From Brevundimonas nasdae (lineage in GTDB: Bacteria; Pseudomonadota; Alphaproteobacteria; Caulobacterales; Caulobacteraceae), in contig NZ_JAEPWN010000005.1 in assembly GCF_016654005.1 (NCBI RefSeq), positions 1 to 64,000 on the forward strand: a stretch of 64,000 nt of DNA, written 5' to 3'. The notes beneath the pieces were generated by a model. It was given only the letters and a program-made list of their open reading frames with translations. It had not been told where the DNA came from and made no database searches. Positions 1 to 9,000 of the stretch are shown one piece after another. Positions within the stretch are counted from its first letter, which is position 1, and each line of letters starts with the position of its first letter. The position numbers and the translations under genes are program-made.

Positions 1-31
1 GCTCGTCCGTCAGCCAATACAGGTCACTCAT
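1..31 (-). mobile_element. IS5-family transposase, first 10 codons only
   Basis: Read on the minus strand, an ATG at 31-29 opens a frame reading MSDLYWLTDE before the window edge. This is the N-terminus I associate with a common IS5-family transposase of Sphingomonas and Brevundimonas, so an insertion sequence very probably continues to the left. The element's outer end should lie between position 31 and the methyltransferase gene. A candidate terminal repeat is the GAGCCTGAATCAGA stretch at 49-62, but the partner end is outside the window, so this cannot be confirmed. Confidence 0.65.
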
Positions 32-78
32 GATCCAGACTCCTCAGGAGCCTGAATCAGATCGCGCGCCTCACATCA

Positions 79-1026
79 ATGGGTCCTGAGCCTAGAGACC
101 CCACTTATGATGGTGACGTGGCTATAATAATAGAGCTGATGGCCCATACTCATGGGAAGGCACTAGAATCGCAGAATGTCACCATATTTCATGGTGGCCG
201 TGTCATTTCTGAGTGGAATATTCCCGATAAATGGTACCGCTTAAAAGGCCTTTTGATACCCTTCAGTGCATTGTCTACGGACGAACACATCGAACTGGAT
301 ATCGAGATTCCAGACGCTGAGAGCCCCAAAAAATTTGGAGGCAGTGATGATGACCGAAAACTTGGCATCGGCATTAACCGAATTTGGGTTGGAAATATAA
401 ATGACCCGGCCAATGTATCATCGACGCTCAACATTATCGGATCTCGTTATGTTGGCACGGAATCAAGAAAAACCTGGGATCACAAACATCTGACTGGATT
501 TTGGAAAAGCTACATCACGGGCCCAAAGGTACTTGACGTGGGATTTTCAAGCTACGGAGATCCTCGCGTAGTGCCCATCATGGAAGATGCTATTGGCGTC
601 GACATTGACTATCCGGGATACGACGGAAAATATTTACCTTTTGGGGACTGCAGTCAGGACGCCGTTTACTCCAGTCACTGCCTTGAGCATATTCCAGACC
701 ACCTTGGCATCATTCAAGACTGGCACCGGGTCACCAAGGTTGGGGGCCACATCATTATCGCCGTCCCCAGTCGCGATCTTTTCGAACGTCGCCGCCGCCC
801 CCCATCTTCCTGGAACACGGAACACCTTCGCATGTACACATGCGCCTCCTTGCTGGCGGAAATAGAAGCCGCCTTAGCCCCTAACACGTTCAAGATTCGA
901 CACCTTTCCGAAAATGACGATCTGTTCGACTACAATCTCAACCCCACAATGCCGCCGTACGGAAATTACGAAATAACGGCGGTCATAGAAAAAATAGAAG
1001 CGCCAGAGTGGCGCTTGGTCGAGTGA
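79..1026 (+). CDS. SAM-dependent methyltransferase with N-terminal beta-sandwich region, probably 5'-truncated
   Basis: The product (315 aa) has a class I methyltransferase fold in its C-terminal half. Motif I VLDVGFSSYGDP is at 151-162, the acidic strand-2 end IGVDID at 172-177, the motif AVYSSHCLEHIPD at 195-207 and GGHIIIAVP at 222-230; this is the Methyltransf_11 pattern. Residues 12-105 look like a beta-sandwich of the kind found in front of sugar-modifying enzymes in capsule and O-antigen clusters. The frame stays open upstream of the ATG back to position 34, inside the presumed IS end, so the original gene was probably longer and was cut by the insertion. The ATG at 79 is simply the first one available, and no convincing ribosome-binding site precedes it. 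Base composition is clearly AT-richer than most of the window, which suggests transfer. The likely role is methylation of a surface glycan; the substrate is unknown. Confidence 0.7.
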   Translation: MGPEPRDPTYDGDVAIIIELMAHTHGKALESQNVTIFHGGRVISEWNIPDKWYRLKGLLIPFSALSTDEHIELDIEIPDAESPKKFGGSDDDRKLGIGINRIWVGNINDPANVSSTLNIIGSRYVGTESRKTWDHKHLTGFWKSYITGPKVLDVGFSSYGDPRVVPIMEDAIGVDIDYPGYDGKYLPFGDCSQDAVYSSHCLEHIPDHLGIIQDWHRVTKVGGHIIIAVPSRDLFERRRRPPSSWNTEHLRMYTCASLLAEIEAALAPNTFKIRHLSENDDLFDYNLNPTMPPYGNYEITAVIEKIEAPEWRLVE

Positions 1027-1116
1027 CCAGATACGGACCGGCCTCAATAATAGGACCCGTACGCAAGTGGCGTCATACGGTTGCCGCCCATTGCTCTATC
1101 TAAAATCTGAGGGGCC

Positions 1117-2397
1117 TTGGTGGGCATTTGGACAAAAACACGCAATACGCTCGAACGGTGCCCTGCGCCGCGCTGGCTAGAACGAGCAAAAATCCAATGG
1201 AGCCGCCACGCCATAACGGCTAGCAGGCGAACCAGCCATGCTCATGGTTCTCGTCGGCTCTTTATAGACATTTCGGTCATTGCCAAGAACGATGCCGGCA
1301 CCGGCATTCAGCGCGTGGTGCGCGGCATAGCCTTGCGAGAAGAACAGCTTCGCCATGCAGGGTGGGATGTCTGGTTTGTATGCGCGACCCGCAAACGCCC
1401 ATACCATCGCATCAACTGGCCGCACTCGGACAATATCGACCTCACCCCGATCCAAGGTCAGATCGGAGACGTGTTTCTTGGACTGGATTACGCTCTCGAC
1501 ACGGTACGCTTCCAGGAGCGCCAGTTGCGACACCTCGCGCAGAAAGGCGTGCTTCAATGGTACCTCGTTCACGATCTCCTGCCTCTGCAAAGACCCGATT
1601 GGTTCCCGCCAAGCGCCAGCTTACGATTTCATAAATGGCTGCGCGTGCTGGCCTCCGTCAGCGATGGATATTTCTGTAACTCCAATCAAACCGAATCCGA
1701 CCTGAAGCACAGCCTTAGCGAACTCTTTGGTGTAAAGGATGGCTACGTTTCGCACGTCTTGCCCATGGGCACCGACATAAAGAACAGCCTTCACACCACA
1801 GGTCTGCCAGATGGTTTTGAATCGTGGTTAGAACGACTGGACGGCCCGATGGTTTTGACTGTCGGCACCCTTGAGCCGCGCAAGGGCCATAATGAGCTTC
1901 TCGACGCGTTTGCTGAAATATGGTCGCGCAACGGCAGCACCAAACTTGTTCTCGTCGGTCGAGAAGGATGGAGCGTCGAAGGCTTGATGGCGCGCATTCG
2001 ATCGCACCCAGAGCTTGGTCACAGGCTGTTCTATTTCGACAAGGCAAGCGACGAAGCTCTCATGCGATTGTACGAGGCCTGTGATGGCGTCATCATCCCA
2101 TCGCTTGCTGAAGGTTACGGCCTGCCTCTCATAGAGGCCCTAGGATATGGAAAGCCTGTTCTAGCTCGCGATATTGAGGTGTTTCGAGTGCATGAGAACG
2201 CAGGCGTGCGTTATTTCCCAGCCTATTCGTCACCACAGACTTTCGCCGATCGCATTTTGAGTTGGATGGATGAGGCCGCAGTCGGAACCGCTGATGTCAC
2301 TGGCGTCCAACCCATAACCTGGGAAGACAGCGTCACGACTCTTCTAGAGGTTCTAAAGTCTCACGGTTTTGAGGCAAAACCGCTCCGAGGTAAGTGA
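1117..2397 (+). CDS. GT4-type glycosyltransferase, surface polysaccharide
   Basis: The product (426 aa) is a GT-B fold glycosyltransferase of family GT4/Glycos_transf_1. It has a glycine-rich N-terminal loop AGTGIQRVVRGI at 60-71, the C-domain entry strand VLTVGTLEPRKGH at 246-258, and the nucleotide-sugar motif PSLAEGYGLPLIEAL at 328-342 with its spaced glutamates. It most likely adds one sugar to a capsule or O-antigen repeat in the cytoplasm. The start is TTG at 1117 or the adjoining GTG at 1120, with a GAGG-like site just upstream. Its last 65 bp overlap the 3' end of the oppositely transcribed gene at 2333. It lies in the same AT-richer island as the preceding methyltransferase. Donor and acceptor sugars cannot be read from the sequence. 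Confidence 0.85.
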   Translation: MVGIWTKTRNTLERCPAPRWLERAKIQWSRHAITASRRTSHAHGSRRLFIDISVIAKNDAGTGIQRVVRGIALREEQLRHAGWDVWFVCATRKRPYHRINWPHSDNIDLTPIQGQIGDVFLGLDYALDTVRFQERQLRHLAQKGVLQWYLVHDLLPLQRPDWFPPSASLRFHKWLRVLASVSDGYFCNSNQTESDLKHSLSELFGVKDGYVSHVLPMGTDIKNSLHTTGLPDGFESWLERLDGPMVLTVGTLEPRKGHNELLDAFAEIWSRNGSTKLVLVGREGWSVEGLMARIRSHPELGHRLFYFDKASDEALMRLYEACDGVIIPSLAEGYGLPLIEALGYGKPVLARDIEVFRVHENAGVRYFPAYSSPQTFADRILSWMDEAAVGTADVTGVQPITWEDSVTTLLEVLKSHGFEAKPLRGK

Positions 2398-3223
2398 CAG
2401 CGGCACCTGCGAACCTGACTTTACCTTGAAAATGCGGCCTAGAGGACGCAATCCGCGCCACCGCGGGACCGCCATCCGGCCACGCGGCAGATTGAGTGAC
2501 CGAATACAAACCCGGACGGTCAATGGCCTTGGTGAACACTTGATCTCCCCACTGGAACACAAGTTCAACGAAACCACCTTCCGGATCGACCTCGATAAGC
2601 CAATCAATAGACCAAAGCCCTGCCAGCACCTGCATTCCAGGCTCTTCGGCGACAGACTTTGCGCGCCCCGTAACGTCGAGCCAAGCGGGCCCGCTCAAGA
2701 TCGGATGCTTCGCCGCAGCGAACAGATCAGAACTCCAAAATGCCCTGGCGCCCACGAAAAGGGGGTTCCGGTAAATGCCTAATGCAGGGTCACCTGACCG
2801 CAATTCCCCGAGATCATCGGGGCGTTTCAAGGAGCCCAGTCCATCGATTTCGATAACACTAACTTCGGAATCGATTAGATGCATGCGTCGCGCTGCAACA
2901 GCAGCGACAAAAGCGCTCGAGAACCAGCGCGTCCCTTCGACATCCGGCAAGACCCGAGCGGCAAATCGCTCACTCAGTTGCGCAACATCAAGCCCCCCAA
3001 GGTCGGCAGCCTTGAAGTCGGGCCCAAGCACAACCACGTCCACAGCCTCATCAGCGCCAGTCTCTGGCGGTCCGCAGAGAAGCCAATCGGGCTGCCCTAG
3101 CAGAAGTGACTCTGCTGAATCACGATCATGGACACGCCACCCCCTCAATACCGCTTGCGCGACAATCTGATTGCCCCAATTCCAGGCTGCAAGTGAAGGC
3201 CCGGCATTCAAAGCGAACTGCAT
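2333..3223 (-). CDS. Protein of unknown function, last gene of the capsule-export operon
   Basis: The product (296 aa) belongs to no family I recognise. There is no signal peptide and no membrane segment, so it is probably cytoplasmic. Visible landmarks are WNWGNQIVAQAVLRGW near the N-terminus, a VVVLGPDFK stretch near 60, and a mostly beta C-terminal half with several Trp residues. The start at 3223 begins 2 nt after the stop of the ABC ATPase gene, so translation is probably coupled; an alternative ATG at 3244 would overlap that gene by 19 bp. Its position suggests a role in capsule assembly or export, such as a transferase, a modifying enzyme or an accessory to the ATPase, but that is inference from neighbourhood only. 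Its end overlaps the convergent GT4 gene by 65 bp. Confidence 0.7.
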   Translation of the reverse strand: MQFALNAGPSLAAWNWGNQIVAQAVLRGWRVHDRDSAESLLLGQPDWLLCGPPETGADEAVDVVVLGPDFKAADLGGLDVAQLSERFAARVLPDVEGTRWFSSAFVAAVAARRMHLIDSEVSVIEIDGLGSLKRPDDLGELRSGDPALGIYRNPLFVGARAFWSSDLFAAAKHPILSGPAWLDVTGRAKSVAEEPGMQVLAGLWSIDWLIEVDPEGGFVELVFQWGDQVFTKAIDRPGLYSVTQSAAWPDGGPAVARIASSRPHFQGKVRFAGAAVTYLGAVLPQNRETLEPLEES

Positions 3224-3225
3224 TA

Positions 3226-3891
3226 TTACGCCGCCCTGAGCCAAGAATAGATTTCAATAGCTTCTTCTATATCATTGAAACTCTTCACCTTGCCTGACTC
3301 AATAATCAAGGCGCAGTCACAATGTTGAGCGATCAAATTCATATCGTGCGACGCCATCAGATAGGCACGCCCGGCACGATGCTGAAAAAGCTCCTCTTCA
3401 CATTTTCTTTGAAAACGAGCATCGCCCACAGCAACAAGTTCATCGATAAGATAGCAGTCAAACTCGATGGCTAATGAAAGGCCAAAAGCCAAACGAGCGC
3501 GCATCCCTGAAGAATAATGCTTCACGGGTCTTTTCAGCGCCTCACCCAATTCAGCGAACTGATCGACTCTTAAAAGAATGTCCTGGTAGTTTCGATTGTA
3601 GAGCCTCGACAAAAACCGGATATTATCCAGACCAGAAAGACTTCCCTGAAACCCGCCGCCGAAACCGATGGGCCAGGAAGAAGTCATGCGCCAATCAATA
3701 GCGCCAGCGGTGGGCTTTAGAATTCCGCCAAGCATCTTGATAAGGGTCGATTTCCCCTGGCCATTACGGCCAAGTATCGCCAATCTTCCATCGCGCGCGA
3801 CGTCAAACGACAACCCTCGAAAAAGAGGCGCCGACGCGGACGTATAGATTTTGCTTAGCTCCCTGACACGGAGCCCGATTCCATCGTCCAT
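3226..3891 (-). CDS. kpsT: Capsular polysaccharide export ABC transporter ATP-binding protein (KpsT/Wzt type)
   Basis: The product (221 aa) is the cytoplasmic ATPase of an ABC-2 polysaccharide exporter. Walker A GRNGQGKST is at 41-49, the signature YSSGMRARLAF at 126-136, Walker B YLIDELVAVGD at 147-157 and the switch histidine in SHDMN at about 182. The replacement of the usual LSGGQ by YSSGM, and the ELVAVGD stretch after Walker B, are hallmarks of the KpsT/Wzt/TagH export group. It lacks the C-terminal glycan-binding domain of long Wzt proteins, so it fits KpsT. Its ATG overlaps the last base of the upstream stop codon (TAATG), which shows operon coupling with the KpsE-like gene. The permease partner is encoded at 5097-5885. 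Confidence 0.9.
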   Translation of the reverse strand: MDDGIGLRVRELSKIYTSASAPLFRGLSFDVARDGRLAILGRNGQGKSTLIKMLGGILKPTAGAIDWRMTSSWPIGFGGGFQGSLSGLDNIRFLSRLYNRNYQDILLRVDQFAELGEALKRPVKHYSSGMRARLAFGLSLAIEFDCYLIDELVAVGDARFQRKCEEELFQHRAGRAYLMASHDMNLIAQHCDCALIIESGKVKSFNDIEEAIEIYSWLRAA

Positions 3892-5054
3892 TAGAACTGC
3901 TTGTGTTCCCTAATGCCCGCGTAAACCAACCAGCCCAGACTATAGACCAACAGGCTCGAAAGCAGCACGCTGAATATCCCGAACCAACGCCGCGGCAATG
4001 TAGGCTGATCCGCCAGATTAGGATTCACAATCCGCTCTAAATAGAGATTTTGGCGGCGCGCCTCGTTGCGTGCTGTAATTACGGCGGCCGTGGATTGTGC
4101 TAGGCGCTTGTCAGCAATCTCCTGCTCGACGAGAAGCTGCTGATAACCGGCGACGGAAGACGCCAACGAACCTGCCGCGCCCGCCATTCTCGCCCGCTCT
4201 GCGGTCAACTGGCGCTCAAGCGCCGTAATGCGGCCATTCAGGCTGGCGAGCTGAGGGCTTTGAGGCGCGCCCGCCTGCAGTTGGTCGCGTTCGGCCTTCA
4301 AACGGGCGATCGCCACCAGCAGATCCGACGAGACAGCAGAGCTTTCACGCGCAGAAAGCTCCGGATCGACATAACCTTGAGTATTGCGGAAAGCCGTCAG
4401 ACGCTGGCGCACCAGAACCAGATCCGCCCGCGCCTCTTCTTCAGCACGCTCCGCCCCCTGGACCGCATCTCTAGCCGCCCGTTCATTCAGGCGGTTCACC
4501 AGAGCCTCCCCCCCGGACAGGAGGGCGTTTGCTATTGCCTGTGCATCCTCCCCTCGGAAAGCCTTAACGCGCAGCGTGCTGATACCTGTGCGGCCTTCAT
4601 AACCGACCGTCACGAAGCGCTTATAGCCTTTATAAAGCCCCTCCGAACTGTCATCTTCACCGAAGCGCGGATAACGCACGAAGAAGTCTGCGCCAGGTCG
4701 CCCAATCTTGCCCCGCACATCAACGGCCTCCTGAGCATAGGCAAGCCCGTCGCGCGAAGTGACGTATTCATGCACGGCGAAAGAATCGTTCATCGCGCTC
4801 TGAATCCCCACGCCCTGAAGGGCCATGCCGAGATTCGAGGGTTGCTGCTGATTAGGGCTGCGAACGACGAAACGCGCCTCAGAGACGTAAAGCGGCGAAG
4901 CGATGACTAGATAATAGATCATCGCCAATGCAGTGGGCAGCGCAACTACCAGGAGAAATCCTAGAGGCAGCCGTTTCAACCACAGATGTTCGGCAGATCT
5001 GTCAGATCCCTCATTCTTGAGAGCGCCCAGATACTTAAACTGCGTTTCATTCAT
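3891..5054 (-). CDS. kpsE: Capsule polysaccharide export inner-membrane protein (KpsE-like, Wzz/PCP family)
   Basis: The product (387 aa) has the layout of a polysaccharide co-polymerase. A short cytoplasmic N-terminus is followed by a membrane segment at about 31-52, a long periplasmic domain with a coiled coil between about 190 and 340, and a second membrane segment at about 360-380 ahead of a short basic tail. The region VSEARFVVRSPNQQ after the first membrane segment matches the conserved Wzz/KpsE entry motif. In group 2/3 capsule systems this protein couples the inner-membrane ABC exporter to the outer-membrane channel. It sits between the permease and the ATPase genes, 42 bp downstream of the permease. 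No KpsD-type outer-membrane protein is seen in the window. Confidence 0.87.
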   Translation of the reverse strand: MNETQFKYLGALKNEGSDRSAEHLWLKRLPLGFLLVVALPTALAMIYYLVIASPLYVSEARFVVRSPNQQQPSNLGMALQGVGIQSAMNDSFAVHEYVTSRDGLAYAQEAVDVRGKIGRPGADFFVRYPRFGEDDSSEGLYKGYKRFVTVGYEGRTGISTLRVKAFRGEDAQAIANALLSGGEALVNRLNERAARDAVQGAERAEEEARADLVLVRQRLTAFRNTQGYVDPELSARESSAVSSDLLVAIARLKAERDQLQAGAPQSPQLASLNGRITALERQLTAERARMAGAAGSLASSVAGYQQLLVEQEIADKRLAQSTAAVITARNEARRQNLYLERIVNPNLADQPTLPRRWFGIFSVLLSSLLVYSLGWLVYAGIREHKQF

Positions 5055-5096
5055 ATCAGCACAGACCAGGAATCTTTGACCGAAACACCAAGCACA

Positions 5097-5885
5097 TTAT
5101 TCGACCTCGATGCGATCTAATGAAGAATATATGATCAACAGGCCTATGATATTCATGATTGCACCGACCACGAGTGCATAACCAAGATCATAATGCGTCT
5201 CAACGAACTCACCGAAGATCGCACCACGAATAGCCTCTGTCCCATGAACAAAAGGAATATACATCATCACCTTCTGAGCCGATGGCGGCAGCCACGCCAC
5301 CATAAAGAACGCTCCAGAAACCGGCATCAACAAATAACTGACCAATCCAACAACGCGTTCTATGATCTCATACCTCATCACCAATCCAGTCATTATGAGA
5401 CCCAGGCCTGTAGAGCAGAATGCAATCACGCCCCAACCTGCATAAAGTAACGGGTAGTTTTCAGGTGGCTGAACCTGCTGGATCAGACCGAGAAACGCAT
5501 AAAGAATGACGAATGCCAGCGTACCGCCGGCGATCTCCAGCAGAATTCGCGTCGCCAATATATGAGTCGGCGTTACGAACCGATGATATAGAAGACCGAC
5601 ATTGGACTGAACGGCAGGGGTAAGCAGACTTATAAGGTGCCTCATAAGGATGAGGCACATATAGCCGGTCATGACGAACGGCGCGAGACGAAGGCCGTGC
5701 TCACTAGCAAACGTCGGCTTAACGAGACTCCACAGCGCAATGACGCCGCCGCAGAACAGCATTGGCTCGCCAACCAGCCATAAAAAGCCGATCCCCTCGC
5801 GACCAAACCGCGTGGTCATCTCGCGCATCAGAAGCGCGCCGATAACTCGACTATGCTGCCGAAATTCCGCGACGACCATCGACAT
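5097..5885 (-). CDS. kpsM: Capsular polysaccharide ABC-2 transporter permease (KpsM type)
   Basis: The product (262 aa) is a six-helix ABC-2 type permease of the normal KpsM length. The N-terminal cytoplasmic segment ends in the family motif RFGREGIGFLWLVGEP at about 26-41, followed by alternating hydrophobic helices and a C-terminal tail. It forms the inner-membrane channel through which a lipid-linked capsule glycan is exported, energised by the ATPase encoded at 3226-3891. As the first gene of the minus-strand operon it should lie next to the promoter, in the AT-rich gap 5886-6023. A second ATG two codons in is possible as start. Confidence 0.88.
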   Translation of the reverse strand: MSMVVAEFRQHSRVIGALLMREMTTRFGREGIGFLWLVGEPMLFCGGVIALWSLVKPTFASEHGLRLAPFVMTGYMCLILMRHLISLLTPAVQSNVGLLYHRFVTPTHILATRILLEIAGGTLAFVILYAFLGLIQQVQPPENYPLLYAGWGVIAFCSTGLGLIMTGLVMRYEIIERVVGLVSYLLMPVSGAFFMVAWLPPSAQKVMMYIPFVHGTEAIRGAIFGEFVETHYDLGYALVVGAIMNIIGLLIIYSSLDRIEVE

Positions 5886-6023
5886 CCTTCGAAATGCGAG
5901 AAACGACGCGCACTTCCAACCCGTTCAGGTCCTGGCCGCGACGATTTAGCATGACGTATGGCGCGGAACTGGCCTCAAGAAAACAATCTTCTCGCGGCCT
6001 CGCAACGCGCCACCTTCATAAAC

Positions 6024-9000
6024 TCACAAATTCAACAGCGCCGGATCCCCTCCCTGCGCCGCGATATTCACGCTGATCGCCTTCTCGGCCGCGTAACGGA
6101 TCAGGCTGTTGGGGCCGCCGGCCTTGGGGCCAGTGCCTGACAGGCCTTCGCCGCCGAAGGGTTGGACGCCGACGACGGCGCCGGTGATGGAGCGGTTGAC
6201 GTAGACGTTGCCGGCGGGGACCAGGGAGACGACTTCATCGGCAAAAGCCTCGATGCGGCTGTGGACGCCCAGGGTCAGGCCGTAGCCGCGCGCGGCCAGC
6301 TTGCCCGCGACCGCCTTCAGGTCAGACGGGGCGTAGCGATAGAGGTGCAGGATCGGGCCGAACACCTCGCGCTCCAGGAAGTCGGGCGTTGGGATTTCGG
6401 CGATGGTCGGGGCGAACAGGTCGCCCTTTTCGGCGCCCAGCGGCAGGTTGGCGCGGGCGATGATTTTTGCTTCTTTCGACAGGCGTCTGACGTGGGCTTC
6501 CAGGGCGCGGCGCGACTCCGGGTCGATGACGGGGCCGATGTCGGTCTTGGGGTCGGCGGGGTCGGCGACGGTCTGGACGGCCAACGCCCCCTTCAGCCCC
6601 TCGATCAGGGCGTCGGCGGAATCCTTGGGCACATAGAGGACGCGCAGGGCCGAGCAGCGTTGCCCCGCAGAACCGAAGGCGGACAGGATGACGTCGTCGA
6701 TCACCTGCTCCTTCAGCGCCGTGGTGTCGATGAACATGCCGTTCAAACCACCGGTCTCGGCGATGAAGGGGATGATGGCGCCGGGGCGCGCGGCGATGGA
6801 GCGGTTGATGGCCGCGGCCGTGTCGGTGCCGCCGGTGAAGGCGACCCCGTCGATGCCCGGATGCGTGACCAAGGCCGCGCCGACCGTCTCGCCACGACCG
6901 GGAACCAGAGCCAGCAGGTCGGGGTTCAGACCCGCCTTGTGATACAGACGCACGGCCTCGGCGGCGATCAAGGGCGTCTGTTCGGCAGGCTTGGCCAGCA
7001 CGGCATTGCCGGCGGCAAGCGCAGCGGCGATCTGGCCGGTGAAGATGGCCAGCGGGAAGTTCCACGGCGAGATGCAGGCGAAGACGCCGCGCCCGTGCAG
7101 GATCAGTTGGTTGGTTTCGCCAGTCGGGCCTTTCAGCGTCTCGGGCGCGGAGAAGTCGCGTTCAGCCAACAGCGCATAGTAGCGGCAGAAGTCGGCGGCC
7201 TCGCGCACCTCGGCGACGCCGTCGTTCAGCGTCTTGCCCGCCTCGCGGCTGAGCAGGGCGACCAGACGGTCCATGTCCGCCTCCAGCGCGTCGGCCATGG
7301 CGCGCAGGATCACGGCGCGTTTGGCGCCGCCCTGACGGTCCCACTGAACCTGGGCGTTGGCGGCAGCTTCGACGGCGGCGCCGATGTCGGCCTCGGTCGC
7401 CTCCGACACATGACCCAGCACCTGCGTGCGGTCGAACGGATTGGTCACGTCCTGGGCGTTGATCCCGGCGCGCAACTTGCCGCCGATCAGGGGGCCGGAG
7501 GTCAGTTTTTCACGATCGACCAGCTGCAGCGCCTTGGCGTGGGCTTCGCGGTCGGCGGCCTGGGAATAGTCGCGGCCGAGGGAGTTCTGACGATCGCCGT
7601 ACATATCTTGCGGAACCGGAATCTTGGGGTGACGGTCGGGCGCCTGCTCGACCAGGGAAATGGGATCAGCCGCAACGGCCGAGGCGGGAACACGCTCGTC
7701 CAGCAAGGCGTGGACGAAGGAGGAGTTGGCGCCGTTCTCCAGCAGGCGGCGCACCAGATAGGGCAGCAGTTCTTCATGCCCGCCGACGGGGGCGTAGGCG
7801 CGCACGATCACCGTCTCATCCGACCATTTCTCGATGGCGGCGTCGTACAGGGCCTCGCCCATGCCGTGCAGGCGCTGATGCTCGACGGTGACCCCGCGAT
7901 CGCGCGCCATGCGGCGCACGGCGGCCAGGGTGTGGGCGTTGTGGCTGGCGAACTGGGAATAGATGTCGGGCGAGGCCTCGATCATGGCGCGCGCGCAGAC
8001 CAGATAGTTCAGATCGGTCGCCGCCTTGGTGGTGAAGACCGGATAATCGGTGCGGCCGAAGACCTGGGCGCGCTTGATCTCCGTGTCCCAATAGGCGCCC
8101 TTGACCAGACGCACCATCAGGCGACGGTTTGAGCGGCGGGCCAGGTCGGCGACCCGCTGGATCGTCTCCAGACCCCGCTTCTGATAGGCCTGAACCGCCA
8201 GGCCCAGACCGGTCCAGCCGCCCAGCGACGGCTCGTGCGCCAGCCGATCCAGCAGCTTCAGCGACAGGGCCAGACGGTCCGCCTCTTCGGCGTCCATCGT
8301 GTAGTTGATGTCGTATTTGGCCGCGATCTGGGCCAGACGAAGGATGCGGGGATACAGGGTCGCCCAGATGTCGTCCTCGTGCGTCGCCTCATAGCGGGGC
8401 GACAGGGCCGACAGCTTCACCGACACGCCGTGGCCGTGTTCCGGCCCCTGCCCCTTTGACGTCCTGCCCACCGCCTCGATGGCGTCGGCGTAGATCTTTT
8501 CGTAGCGGTCGGCGTCGGCGACGGTGCGGGCGCCCTCGCCCAGCATGTCGAAGCTGCACAGCCAACCTTCCTTGTTCGAGCGTTTCAGCGCCGACTGGAT
8601 GGTGCGCCCGACCACGAACTGCTCACCCATGATCTTGACGGCGGTGGCGACGGCCTGGCGGATGACCGGCTCGCCGATCCGGCCCGCGATCCACTTCAGG
8701 AAGCCCGACAGGTCAGTCTTGGCCTCATCATCCACATCGACCAGCTTGCCGGTCAGCATCAGACCCCAGGTCGAGGCGTTGACGAACAGACTGTCGGATT
8801 GGCCAAGGTGCGACGCCCAGTCGGCGGAACCGATCTTTTCCGCAATCAGACGGTCGCGCGTCTCTTCGTCCGGCACGCGCAGCAGGGCCTCGGCCAGGCA
8901 CATAAGGGCCAGGCCTTCACGGGTGCCCAGCGAGAACTGCTGCAGGAAGCTTTCGACCACCCCCTGTTTCTTCTGACTGCGGCGGGCGTGCTCGACCAGG

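Noticed and set aside
6162..8132. Long open frame (656 codons) on the strand opposite putA
   Set aside because: It is a codon-bias shadow of putA: low-complexity, Gly/Asp/Val/Gln-rich, with no domain match. Long antisense frames are expected in GC-rich genes.
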